A stretch of 64,000 nucleotides of DNA, from NCBI GenBank assembly GCA_036763105.1, contig JBAIYS010000005.1, forward strand, positions 62,001 to 126,000. Direction: 5' to 3'. The position numbers and the translations under genes are program-made. Below are positions 26,562-35,334 of this stretch, piece after piece. Each line of letters begins with the position of its first letter. Positions within the stretch are counted from its first letter, which is position 1. This DNA comes from Peptococcaceae bacterium 1198_IL3148. GTDB lineage: Bacteria; Bacillota; Desulfotomaculia; Desulfotomaculales; Desulfohalotomaculaceae. Below the pieces are notes generated by a model. That model searched no databases, was not told where the DNA came from, and was given only the letters and a program-made list of their open reading frames with translations.

Positions 26562-28106
26562 TTATTCTTCCCATTTAACTAATTTGGGGCTAAGATCCAA
26601 TATGGTGCGATACTGCTCTAGAATGCCGTATTTACCTTCGGGGTCCCATTCCATATATCTACGGTACTTTAAAACCCGATCAATTGGGTTTGCCCAACCT
26701 AAATGCTTTATTCTTAGTTCGCTGATGGCGCCCGGTAATTCGGTAATGTTATCTGGAAATCTACCACAATGCAACGCCGCCTCTCGCCAACGGTATGGAA
26801 AATTAGGCTGATATCTGATTAAAAAAGGGCGGTAATACTTATGCGCCTGCCAATATTCATCCTCTCGATAATGGGTAGCACTCCAAAAATCAAACAACCG
26901 AAAGGAAAAATAATCATAATAGGGCTGATTAATTAGCCTAGGGATTTGATGCAAAACAGCATCTTCAAATATTTCATCAGCATCCAGGCATAAAATCCAA
27001 TCTGGATTATTACTGATGGTTTGCTGCCACAGTTGCTGACGTAGTTTCCATTCCCCTCCTTTAAATTGAGATTGTCTGTTAGTAATTATTTTCAATGGTT
27101 TACCCTTTAATATTTCTTTGCATACCGCAACGGTATTATCCTCACTGCCATCGTCTAAAATTATCGCCTCGTCTATATATTGGCGAGCATGTTCCAACAC
27201 CATCGATAAGTATCGATTGGCTTCGTTTTTTACCACCATACACAGAGAAAGCTTGTTACCCGTAGTCTTTATATTGGTGCGGATTGGTGTTATTGCTTGG
27301 TTGCGAACACAGGTGCTTTTAAAATTCTGTACTCCTGGCAAGTCAGATTCGCGGTAAATGTGATAAGCCGGGTAAAGGTTATCAACATATAGCTCTAAGC
27401 CCAATGCCACTGCCCGCAGACAAAAATGTCTATCTTCGCCAATAAAACTTAAATTAGACAATTCCTTAAAACAGGCTCCCCTTTGCAACGCTTTTTTACT
27501 AATTAATGTACAGGCTCCTAAACCTCCCACCGGGTAAATGCCGGGTATCTTTAAACAATGCAAATATCCATTAATTCTGCTGACTATTTCCTCTCTTGTC
27601 AACTGTTCACCCCGATGCTGGTAGTAAAGGGTGTATTCGTCATTTACCCATACTTGAGGCAAAACCGGTTGCTCAGGTTTAAATTGCGTCCAAAAAATCT
27701 CCGAAATGATGTCTTTGTTAGTGGACACCAAGTGGACCAAGGTGGCCGGATGCAACACAATATCGGAGTCTATTAAAAATAAATAATCGTAATGATTGGC
27801 CAACGCATAATTAATTATTTGATCTTTATATTCCGCCACTTTAGTTACCAAATCTGCCGTCCAATAATGATTGCTTTCATCACACAGGTATTTGCCTGTT
27901 TTTACCCCATCAATAATAATTATTTTTGCATTTTGCCAGTGGAAATTGACCAGCAAATCTTTGGATTCCCGTTGCTGATTGTCATCCACAAACATAAAAT
28001 CCACCACTAGATTAGTTTTGTCCAAAGCCTTTAATGAATTTAAAAACTCCTGTAAAATTGCCGGCTTTTGTCTGACGGGGCTACCAATTAAAACCCGTTG
28101 CGTCAT
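26562..28106 (-). CDS. Two-domain glycosyltransferase (GT2-like plus GT2)
   Basis: A 514-residue cytoplasmic protein with two nucleotide-sugar transferase-like halves. The N-terminal half (residues 1-260) starts RVLIGSPVRQKPAILQEF and has an acidic metal motif, LIDSDIVLHP, near 115. The C-terminal half begins KLSLCMVVKNEANRYLSMVL near 290 and has DDGSEDN and CLDADEIFED, the standard GT2 signatures. The second half resembles the enzymes at 54576 and 55671. ATG 28106 follows AGGGGGG. It stands alone between the importer and DUF169 genes. The acceptor is unknown. Confidence 0.82.
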   Translation of the reverse strand: MTQRVLIGSPVRQKPAILQEFLNSLKALDKTNLVVDFMFVDDNQQRESKDLLVNFHWQNAKIIIIDGVKTGKYLCDESNHYWTADLVTKVAEYKDQIINYALANHYDYLFLIDSDIVLHPATLVHLVSTNKDIISEIFWTQFKPEQPVLPQVWVNDEYTLYYQHRGEQLTREEIVSRINGYLHCLKIPGIYPVGGLGACTLISKKALQRGACFKELSNLSFIGEDRHFCLRAVALGLELYVDNLYPAYHIYRESDLPGVQNFKSTCVRNQAITPIRTNIKTTGNKLSLCMVVKNEANRYLSMVLEHARQYIDEAIILDDGSEDNTVAVCKEILKGKPLKIITNRQSQFKGGEWKLRQQLWQQTISNNPDWILCLDADEIFEDAVLHQIPRLINQPYYDYFSFRLFDFWSATHYREDEYWQAHKYYRPFLIRYQPNFPYRWREAALHCGRFPDNITELPGAISELRIKHLGWANPIDRVLKYRRYMEWDPEGKYGILEQYRTILDLSPKLVKWEE

Positions 28107-28201
28107 GCTGGTCCCCCCTTATTTACTAATTGCTTTATTCTTATTTGATAAATCACAGTTATATGAATAGATGATAAGGGGGAATATTACATTGAAAGCT
28201 A

Positions 28202-28230
28202 AAATACCAAGGTACTGTCCCTTGGTATTT
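28202..28230 (-). terminator. Terminator after the DUF169 gene
   Basis: AAATACCAAGG and CCTTGGTATTT form a perfect 11-bp stem ending in A/T runs, just past the 28240-29019 stop. Confidence 0.8.
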
Positions 28231-28239
28231 AGTAATAGC

Positions 28240-29019
28240 CTATTTGTTTCTTTCTTTAATCCGCAACCACTCATTCATTTCCAAAAAACTACCTGCTACG
28301 TTGCTTTCCATTTCTAAAAACATTTTATAAGGAACGGTAAAGGAGAGGACATTCTTGTCCACGCATTTGCGGGCCGAAATATCGGTCAAGCCGATAATGG
28401 CCCGGGGGGTCTCGGATTCCTCTTCTTTATAGGGGATAATGCAAACACTGTGGCAACCAGCGCCAAAGGGTGCCACAACATTAAGGTTATCTTCCCGAGC
28501 ATAATTGGCCAGCACCACTAAAGCAGATAGTTGGTCAGGATTGGCCATAAACACCACAACCTTTGGTGTTTCTCCCTCAGCCACTTGCTCTATCGGCTTA
28601 AATACAACATATTCGGTGGGTACGTCCACCATTGGCAGGGAGTCAATAAATTTCTTGGCCAGTTCAGGGTTTTTGATGTAACCCTCCCCGTGTTCCAAAG
28701 CCGGCATATTCCTGACTATATTCTTGCCCATTTCACTGTTGCAAAAGTCCGGATTACCCGTTGACAGGAAATACTCAATGCCACCGGGAAAATTAACATA
28801 GGTGTTGCCAAAACCTAAACCAGTGCCACCGCCAATACAACCGTAGGTTTTACGGTCAAAAACGGCGGTTTTTCCTTTGGAAGCGGCGCTCATCATTGCC
28901 ACCACACAACCCCATCTACCTTCCTTAAATTGCAGAGCCGACTCCGGTTTTTCATCGGTCAGCATAACTGCCACTGGGGAATACTTCATATCGATAGCCT
29001 GTGCAATTTTACTTTCCAC
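28240..29019 (-). CDS. DUF169 family protein
   Basis: A 259-residue protein of the DUF169 family, whose biochemical role is not established. Family features seen are the N-terminal DMKYSPVAVMLTDEKPE, conserved cysteines in WGCVVAMM and TYGCIGGGTGLGFG, and the late segment PFGAGCHSVC. The spread of cysteines suggests metal or Fe-S binding, which is my inference. GTG 29019 follows AAAGGAG by eight bases. It lies 24 bases after a methyltransferase gene, so the two are probably one transcript. Confidence 0.85.
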   Translation of the reverse strand: MESKIAQAIDMKYSPVAVMLTDEKPESALQFKEGRWGCVVAMMSAASKGKTAVFDRKTYGCIGGGTGLGFGNTYVNFPGGIEYFLSTGNPDFCNSEMGKNIVRNMPALEHGEGYIKNPELAKKFIDSLPMVDVPTEYVVFKPIEQVAEGETPKVVVFMANPDQLSALVVLANYAREDNLNVVAPFGAGCHSVCIIPYKEEESETPRAIIGLTDISARKCVDKNVLSFTVPYKMFLEMESNVAGSFLEMNEWLRIKERNK

Positions 29020-29043
29020 TGTGAACACTCCTTTATTTTAAAA

Positions 29044-29979
29044 TTATGCCTGGGCAATAATTAGTTGTCTGTCTTTAACCTGGTGCATTTTTATACCTCG
29101 ATAACCGGCTTGCTCTAACCAGTCGGTATACTGTTTTAGCGTCCAAGTACCACCGGTTTTGGTATTGACCAACATGTTTACAGCAAATAGCTCAGCCCTG
29201 GCACTGACACCCCTGACAAAATCAGATATTACAATGCGTCCACCGGGTTTTAACACGTTGTGTATCCTTTTAAACAGTGCTATATTCTCCTCTTTACCGT
29301 AGATATGTGTGATACTGCCTAAAAAAGCCAAGTCAAACTGTCCAGCAATTACTTCTCTGGTGAAATCACCTGGGGCAAACTTAATGTTTTCATCTGGGGA
29401 AAGATTCTTTTCCATTATTTGGCACACCCCTGGCAAGTCTTGCACTGTTACCTCCGCCCCCGCTGCTGCAAAAGGGCGGGCATAATTGAGGGGGCCCCCT
29501 CCCAAATCCAGCACCTTAGCTCCTTTAGGTAAATCCCTTAAACAAACAGCGGTGATTTCATCTGCCAATTGCTTAGCACTCCTTTTCATCGCCGCCATAA
29601 AACCTTTAATATCCTGTTGAGTGCGCTCCTTTGGCACAGGGGCGCCGGTTTTTAATACTTCCGGAATTTGCGTCCAGGATTTAATGACGTTAAAGGTGTG
29701 AATCAGGGCATTGCCTATATATTTATCGCTTTCTTCCGCAAACAATATTTCCTCTGCCTCTACTGTTAGGCTGTATTTATTGTCATTAAAGTTTAAATAA
29801 CCCTGGGAAATTAAAGCCTCGTTTACCGTCCACAGCGCCCGCAAATCAAAACCAAGTTTAGTGGCCAATTCATCCAATGTACAAGGCTCTTCTCTGATGG
29901 CATCAAATAACCCCGCTTGTAAAGCTGCACCCACAACCAATAACTCCTGTGGTACCACTGGATTAGTTAAGTTTGGCAT
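29044..29979 (-). CDS. SAM-dependent O-methyltransferase-like protein
   Basis: A 311-residue protein with the two-part layout of the plant-type O-methyltransferase family. An N-terminal winged-helix dimerisation domain (GAALQAGLFDAIREEPCTLDELA, residues 16-40) is followed by a Rossmann domain with the SAM motif VLDLGGGPLNYARPFA near residue 155. The start follows GGGGGG. It is first of a pair with the DUF169 gene. The substrate is unknown. Confidence 0.87.
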   Translation of the reverse strand: MPNLTNPVVPQELLVVGAALQAGLFDAIREEPCTLDELATKLGFDLRALWTVNEALISQGYLNFNDNKYSLTVEAEEILFAEESDKYIGNALIHTFNVIKSWTQIPEVLKTGAPVPKERTQQDIKGFMAAMKRSAKQLADEITAVCLRDLPKGAKVLDLGGGPLNYARPFAAAGAEVTVQDLPGVCQIMEKNLSPDENIKFAPGDFTREVIAGQFDLAFLGSITHIYGKEENIALFKRIHNVLKPGGRIVISDFVRGVSARAELFAVNMLVNTKTGGTWTLKQYTDWLEQAGYRGIKMHQVKDRQLIIAQA

Positions 29980-30125
29980 AAAACCCCCCCTTTTTTTAAT
30001 TTAAATATTCTCTTCAATAATTATAAATTCCTGTTGTACTAAATTTAATGTTAGTTCTTGGTCAAATAGGTGTATACTGATCTATATCGCTTACGAATAT
30101 GGCTACATAAGGAAGGTAGAATGTC

Positions 30126-31478
30126 ATGCTGTCACTATGGCAATTGACTATATTAATTAGCGCCACTATTATTGGCCTTACTTTAGCTTATGTAAACCAT
30201 CTGCCGCTGGCAGTGGGTTTTTTATTGGGCTTAAGTACACTTATTTATCAGACCAGCAAAATGGGTACCGATAAAGCTACTATCATCAAGGCTATGAAAT
30301 CTGGCGTGGTGCAAATGAAAGAGGTTGTCTATATTTTAACGCTGATCGGCATCTTAATTCCCGCTTGGACTGCCAGTGGCACCATCCCCTATATGATCCA
30401 TTGGGGCCTTAATTGGATAAATCCAACCTACTTTTTAACCGGTTCATTCATCATTACCGCTATTGTTTCGATGCTGTTGGGCACTTGTCTTGGTAGTTTA
30501 AGCGCCATTGGTATTCCACTATTTGGTGTCGGTGCCTTAATGCACGTTTCTATCCCTGCGCTGGCAGGGGCACTGGTGTCGGGGGCGGTGGTGGGAGATC
30601 GCACTTCTCCGGTATCCAGTGCCAACCATTTAGTGGCGGCAGCCACAGGGGTGAGTATAAAAAAGCAGGCCAACGCAATATTGCCCACCACCATTGGTGC
30701 TTTACTGATATCCACCTTGTTTTTTCTAGCCTTGGATTTAATGGGACAATGGGACGTGGCCAAAGGGGTAACGTTAGACTACTCCTTTGATCAATGGTTT
30801 AACTTTCACCTCAGTTTACTAATCCCCCCGGTATTGTTGATGGCTGGGATTGTTTTGCGTTTTAAAACCATTAATGCTTTTTTAATGTCCATTATCTCCA
30901 GCTTGTTGATCGGCAGCATATATCAATACATAGCCATCGGGCAGTGGCTATGTCACTTGGTTTTTGGTTTTAATGGTACCAATATCAGCGTATTACATAA
31001 TAAGGGTTTATTAAATATGATTCAGTTAGTTGTGTTAATTGTCCTCACCGGCGCCTTCAATGGTATTTTGGAAGAGACGCGAGTAATCGAACCCTATATC
31101 AGAAACATATTAGGTAAGTCTGCCAGTTTGTTGTCAGCCACGCTGCGCACATCAATTTTTGGGGTAATTCTAAATCTGATTGCTTGTAATCAAGCCTTAC
31201 CCATAGTGATCAGCGGTAGAAACCTTAAACCCATTTGGGCAGAACGGTTTCCTGTCAGTCAATTGTCTAGGGTGATTGCAGATTCTCACGTGGTTTACGC
31301 TGCAATGGTGCCTTGGAATATGATGGCCATTATGAGCAGCGCTATTTTAGGAGTGTCTGTGAGCGATTATGTACCCTTTGCAATATTTTTGTGGATATTG
31401 CCATTGCTGACAATAGCGTTTTCTGGTTATCAAACGGCCACCAACAAAGCAAAGGTATCAAAGAGCACTGCTATTTGA
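30126..31478 (+). CDS. Na+/H+ antiporter, NhaC family
   Basis: A 450-residue membrane protein with about twelve hydrophobic helices. The family motif GDRTSPVSSANHLVAAATG lies near residues 158-176, and conserved polar residues appear in FNGILEETRVIEP and SHVVYAAMVPWN. NhaC proteins exchange sodium (or dicarboxylates in the malate/lactate branch) for protons. ATG 30126 follows GGAAGG. It is monocistronic, ending at a strong shared terminator. Confidence 0.9.
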   Translation: MLSLWQLTILISATIIGLTLAYVNHLPLAVGFLLGLSTLIYQTSKMGTDKATIIKAMKSGVVQMKEVVYILTLIGILIPAWTASGTIPYMIHWGLNWINPTYFLTGSFIITAIVSMLLGTCLGSLSAIGIPLFGVGALMHVSIPALAGALVSGAVVGDRTSPVSSANHLVAAATGVSIKKQANAILPTTIGALLISTLFFLALDLMGQWDVAKGVTLDYSFDQWFNFHLSLLIPPVLLMAGIVLRFKTINAFLMSIISSLLIGSIYQYIAIGQWLCHLVFGFNGTNISVLHNKGLLNMIQLVVLIVLTGAFNGILEETRVIEPYIRNILGKSASLLSATLRTSIFGVILNLIACNQALPIVISGRNLKPIWAERFPVSQLSRVIADSHVVYAAMVPWNMMAIMSSAILGVSVSDYVPFAIFLWILPLLTIAFSGYQTATNKAKVSKSTAI

Positions 31479-31506
31479 AGGTGCCCTGATATACTGAAGA
31501 TAAAAC

Positions 31507-31549
31507 AAGAACCGTCCGGTAGCTCAAAAAGAGCATTGAGACGGTTCTT
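31507..31549. terminator. Bidirectional terminator between convergent genes
   Basis: Arms AAGAACCGTC (31507-31516) and GACGGTTCTT (31540-31549) enclose an inner AGCTC/GAGC stem. It ends nhaC from the left and the GIY-YIG gene from the right. Confidence 0.85.
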
Positions 31550-31559
31550 TGTGATCAGG

Positions 31560-31919
31560 CTATAATTTTTTCTTATAAAACTCCATGTTTTCTTTAACCA
31601 ATCTTTCTTCCCAAATCATTTGTAACAGAGCCAACTCTTCGCTGTAATCGGTTTTGGTTTCATCTTTTTTGTCATATTCCAAGTTTTCAAGTATCTCAAT
31701 GGTAAAGTTCTCGGCACTATATTCTGTCCATTCCTTTTGCAACCCTTTATTAGGATGATTACCAGCACCTAATTTGAATTTAGTACTATTGATTTTGCTT
31801 TTTAAATCTTGAGTTGCTTCGATATAACATTTATTGCTGAAGTTAGAACGAATGATAAATACGCCCATCGGTGGCTTCATTTCTTTATACTGCAACTTCA
31901 GTTCTTTTTTTCTGTCCAT
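31560..31919 (-). CDS. GIY-YIG nuclease family protein (degenerate motif)
   Basis: A 119-residue protein. The region GVFIIRSNFSNKCYIEAT (residues 19-36) aligns with the GIY-YIG core, but GIY is GVF and YIG is YIE. Later positions agree better: NHPNKGLQKEW and YSAENFTIEILENLEY. Members of this small single-domain group occur widely in Firmicutes as stand-alone proteins of unknown role, not as homing enzymes. Altered core residues make nuclease activity doubtful. It follows the DUF6530 gene by seven bases and shares its promoter. Confidence 0.8.
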   Translation of the reverse strand: MDRKKELKLQYKEMKPPMGVFIIRSNFSNKCYIEATQDLKSKINSTKFKLGAGNHPNKGLQKEWTEYSAENFTIEILENLEYDKKDETKTDYSEELALLQMIWEERLVKENMEFYKKKL

Positions 31920-31926
31920 TGACCAC

Positions 31927-32406
31927 TTAATACCCCATCTCTTTTAATATACTTGATAATGTACGCAAGCGTTCACCCAGTAGTTCACCATCATCACTGA
32001 GGGCCTGGTTAAATAACTTGATATCTTCATTAATCCTTTCATTGTCAGTACATACCGCCACCGTCATGGCATCACCCTGTAAACCCACCCGATCAATAAC
32101 TGGCTTTTCTGGGTCATATAGGTTTTCATATCGATAAGCCTCTCTAAAATGTTGTTGGGCTCGGCAAACAAGAATAGCCAAATCCAGCACCCGGTGCAGT
32201 GGCAATTCCTCAGACTGCCGAGACCATTTCCCACCGGTATGCCTCCATACCTTGGCCGAAATATCCACCTTGCCCCGATCATTCCATTGGGCTAATCCCA
32301 ACGACAGCCCTTTGGCATCGGTACTATATGCATATCTGCCGTCAACATTTTCATAGTTGTCAGATACAATTACTGGCTTGTGTTTTAAAGTAGTTGGTAT
32401 TTTCAT
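31927..32406 (-). CDS. DUF6530 family protein
   Basis: A 159-residue protein beginning MKIPTTLKHKPVIVSDNYEN. The opening, with NVDGRYAYSTDAKGLSLGLAQW and EELPLHRVLDLAILVCRA, matches what I recall of DUF6530, a family without known function; the match is from memory. No membrane segment or signal peptide is visible. ATG 32406 follows GGAGG. It is first of a two-gene operon with the GIY-YIG-like gene, behind a consensus promoter and an operator-like repeat. Confidence 0.75.
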   Translation of the reverse strand: MKIPTTLKHKPVIVSDNYENVDGRYAYSTDAKGLSLGLAQWNDRGKVDISAKVWRHTGGKWSRQSEELPLHRVLDLAILVCRAQQHFREAYRYENLYDPEKPVIDRVGLQGDAMTVAVCTDNERINEDIKLFNQALSDDGELLGERLRTLSSILKEMGY

Positions 32407-32423
32407 TATTCAACCTCCAAATG

Positions 32424-32489
32424 AATTACTAAATTAGTAAATTACTAAATTGCTGGTTTAATTATATGCCTATAACATTACTATGTCAA
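32424..32489 (-). promoter_or_regulatory. Promoter and operator-like repeat for the DUF6530/GIY-YIG pair
   Basis: On the minus strand TTGACA (32484-32489) and TATAAT (32461-32466) are 17 bases apart, a perfect consensus. Just downstream, 32424-32451 holds three alternating half-sites, TTACTAA / TTAGTAA / TTACTAA, forming overlapping near-palindromes. A repressor there would sit on the first transcribed bases. Confidence 0.75.
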
Positions 32490-32636
32490 GGATATACTTA
32501 TTTGTACTATAAAAAAGAATGGCTAAAGAAAGCAAAAAGCTGCTTCGGGTATTCTATCCCTTGGCACGATTTTTCTTATATAATTTGTCGTAAAACGTTG
32601 TCAAAGGGCTAAATGTATAATAAGCTTATTTTGTAG

Positions 32637-32966
32637 AAACTTGAAATTATTGCCCTTGATGATTTTGGAACAGGTTATTCATCTTTTTCTAGATTAGGAG
32701 AACTAAATATAGACACTGCGAAAATTGATAAATATTTTGTTAGCAAAATATCTGCTGTGGAACAAAAAAAATTAATAATTGGTGATATCATATCTATGGT
32801 CCATAAACTTGGCCTTACAGTGCTAGCAGAAGGTGTAGAGGTTGAGGTTCAGAAAGATTACCTGATAAAAAACAACTGTGATATCATGCAGGGTTATCTA
32901 TTCAGCAAACCTATTCCTGAGAAAAATGCCATTGAATTACTGAAAACAAACTATAACACAAAATAG
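32637..32966 (+). pseudogene. Truncated EAL-domain (c-di-GMP phosphodiesterase) fragment
   Basis: About 109 codons encode the C-terminal half of an EAL domain: ALDDFGTGYSSFSRLGELN, then KIDKYFVS, LAEGVEVEVQ and MQGYLFSKPIP. The first half, including the EAL motif itself, is absent, an in-frame TAG lies directly upstream, and there is no start codon or RBS. It is therefore a relic, not a working enzyme. The sequence from 32490 to 32636 upstream shows nothing recognisable. Confidence 0.82.
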
Positions 32967-32973
32967 AAACTAA

Positions 32974-33195
32974 ATAGAAAGGATTATTGACAGAGCAAAA
33001 TATCACTCTTTAACAGTTAGTGAGATTTGTCAACAAATTGGTCAAGCAATAAAAATGCCAGAAACAGAAGTAAGAAGATTAAAGGGAGCTGGCTTTCTTT
33101 ATGATATCAGCAAGATTGTGCTAGATGAAAGTATCCTAGAAAAAGAAGGTATGTTAAATGTTCGTAGAAATCTTTATTCAACTGTTGTTAGATAA
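32974..33195 (+). pseudogene. Decayed HD-GYP-domain fragment
   Basis: In another frame, seven bases past the EAL remnant, about 73 codons resemble an HD-GYP domain: HSLTVSEICQQIGQAI, then LKGAGFLYDISKIVLDESI. The usual HDIGKI is changed to YDISKI, so the catalytic HD pair is lost. There is no start codon or RBS and the frame stops early. With the EAL piece it suggests loss of one or two c-di-GMP-degrading genes here. Confidence 0.7.
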
Positions 33196-33220
33196 TTAAT
33201 TGATGTTTTGAATAATTATT

Positions 33221-33252
33221 GGGAGAACCCACAACACTTGGTGGGTTCTCCC
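33221..33252. terminator. Terminator after the GGDEF gene
   Basis: GGGAGAACCCAC and GTGGGTTCTCCC form a perfect 12-bp stem with an 8-base loop. It is followed by TTTTGTGT on the plus strand and by an AT-rich stretch on the minus strand. Confidence 0.8.
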
Positions 33253-33286
33253 TTTTGTGTCAAAAATGTAGTGTGCATGAAATAAG

Positions 33287-35041
33287 TTAATCATTACCAA
33301 AATCTCTAATGATTTTTTTTATGACTGCACGGGCCTCTTTCCCATGGTTTTCCTTTTCCCAGTACATATTTTGGTCAGCTTTTTTAAATGTGTCGCTCAA
33401 ACTGATGGCATTCCCATTTTTAATGGCAAACCCAACGGATATACTCAGAGGTAATTTGGGATTAGTGGCGTTGTACCTTGCTATGGCAGCCTTTATTGCA
33501 TCATAGCTATTTTTTACCGTATCATAATCACTATTGGGCATTAGCACCACAAATTCGTCGCCTCCAATTCGGGCAACAATATCATCTTTGCGAGATGCCC
33601 TTTTTATTACATTGGCAGCGGTGGTAAGCAAATCATCTCCGGCATCATGGCCCCAAGCATCGTTAACCAGTTTTAAACCATCCACATCACATACAATAAT
33701 TCCTACCGGATCACAGTGCCCCTTTTCCAGACAGTGCATCTCCTGCTCAAAATAGCTACGGTTATAAATTCCAGTTAGGGAATCGTGAAAACTGATATAT
33801 TCCAGCTGTTTCTCCATTCTTTTTCGTTTGCTGATATCTCTAATATCCTCAACAATGCCTAGTAGCTCTCCATCGGGAGCTAAAAAACGGGCAGCGGTAA
33901 CTATGCACGGTATTTTTACGCCGTCATGACGTTCTTTTTCTACATCAACTTCCACCTTTTCCTCACCGTTGATGATTCTGATCAACGGGCAATGGGCAGT
34001 GCCGCAAAAACTACTTTTAAGGGTTTGATAACACTTTTTACCCACAGCCTCTTCGGGGTGCAAACCTGCCAAATTGGCAAAGGTATTATTAATGCGTAGC
34101 AAATTGAAATTTTTATCAATAACACGCATCGCACTGGCCGCGGTATTAAATATCTGCCTTAATTCCGCATTGACGCGTTTAATTTCGTCCATCGCCTTTT
34201 TGCGACTGGTAATATTGTTAAGCATCACAACAGTACCGATAAACTTTTCACTGATGTCAAGCATTGGTTTGAGTTTAATTCTAAAATAAAGAGCTCCCCG
34301 TTTAGTATCCAGTTTTTTGACAAAATCTAATTCTTTAGTACCGATTTCTATAAATTCTCTTAACTCATCAATGAGCCAAGGTAAAGTTCCCATGCCTGAT
34401 TCATCACCATAATAGCTTACTCCAGGGGTACAGTAATCTTGATAAAACAGTTCGGCTGCAGCGTGGTTCATGGTGTCTATACGACCTTTTTCATCCAAAA
34501 GGATAACCGGATTGGGCAAGCTCTCATAAATAGTTAAGTACTTATTTTTTTCATTGGTCATAGTCCGGCTATTAACTTGCAATTCTCTAATTACTTTACT
34601 TTGGGGTACATTAACCCCTTCGGTACATAACCCAATCTCTATGCGATCAAAAAATCGATTGATTAATAAACGATAATAATTTTCAGGTTCCCGATCAAAA
34701 CCCGCCGTTAGTATAAGATCAATATAACTCTGGCGGTAGTATTTGAATAGACCAAGAAACATCGCGGTGTCCACTCCGCGCTCCCGGTGCTTTTGTACTT
34801 GCTGAATACCGTAAGAGGCAATGGCATCCTGGGTATAATCAGTGTCTGGATTTAGCTCTAAATCCAAATCATTGTCCTGCAACACTGCTAATATTCGCTC
34901 GGACAAATCGGCAATTGACTTACGCCAAGCTTCCCTTAATGTAGATGTATACTTCACATAATTATGCTTGATGGCGTAATTGAGAACCTGGTTTATCAGC
35001 CATTCTTCATTATTTTTGATAAGTATAAATAATTCATTCAT
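33287..35041 (-). CDS. PAS-PAS-GGDEF diguanylate cyclase
   Basis: A 584-residue soluble signalling protein predicted to make cyclic di-GMP. The N-terminal ~150 residues (MNELFILIKNNEEWLINQVL onwards) resemble the RsbRD-N sensor type. Two PAS domains follow (about 185-285 and 305-415), the second with HPEEAVGKKCYQTL and a conserved Cys pair. The GGDEF domain occupies about 430-580; its active site reads ARIGGDEFVVLMP and is intact. No membrane helix is seen, so the input is cytoplasmic. The start at 35039-35041 follows GGGAG. It faces the decayed EAL/HD-GYP fragments. Confidence 0.9.
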   Translation of the reverse strand: MNELFILIKNNEEWLINQVLNYAIKHNYVKYTSTLREAWRKSIADLSERILAVLQDNDLDLELNPDTDYTQDAIASYGIQQVQKHRERGVDTAMFLGLFKYYRQSYIDLILTAGFDREPENYYRLLINRFFDRIEIGLCTEGVNVPQSKVIRELQVNSRTMTNEKNKYLTIYESLPNPVILLDEKGRIDTMNHAAAELFYQDYCTPGVSYYGDESGMGTLPWLIDELREFIEIGTKELDFVKKLDTKRGALYFRIKLKPMLDISEKFIGTVVMLNNITSRKKAMDEIKRVNAELRQIFNTAASAMRVIDKNFNLLRINNTFANLAGLHPEEAVGKKCYQTLKSSFCGTAHCPLIRIINGEEKVEVDVEKERHDGVKIPCIVTAARFLAPDGELLGIVEDIRDISKRKRMEKQLEYISFHDSLTGIYNRSYFEQEMHCLEKGHCDPVGIIVCDVDGLKLVNDAWGHDAGDDLLTTAANVIKRASRKDDIVARIGGDEFVVLMPNSDYDTVKNSYDAIKAAIARYNATNPKLPLSISVGFAIKNGNAISLSDTFKKADQNMYWEKENHGKEARAVIKKIIRDFGND

Positions 35042-35287
35042 ATACAATCTCCCAATATCCACCACCGGCGGCCGCAATATATTAGAGGCTTAGCTTACAC
35101 CAAACCTTTTAGACACCGACAAAACCTAAATTTCCCTTGATGCTACCTTACTGCATACATCTTATGTTTGGATATTGTTATTTAATGTAATATTTCAACA
35201 AATATAGTGTTAATCCTTTAATCTTTGATAATTATTTCCTCCTTTGGTGGTATTGTCCATCTACTGAACCTAGCCACAAATAAACAT

Positions 35288-35316
35288 AGCCAAGAAATAA
35301 ATTAATATTTCCTGGC
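35288..35316 (-). terminator. Terminator after the binding-protein fusion gene
   Basis: AGCCAAGAAATA and a complementary arm ending CCTGGCT form a stem with one G-U pair, 19 bases past the 35335-36441 stop. The rest of 35042-35334 shows no ORF or other element. Confidence 0.55.
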
Positions 35317-35334
35317 TGGCCAACACATCTTATA

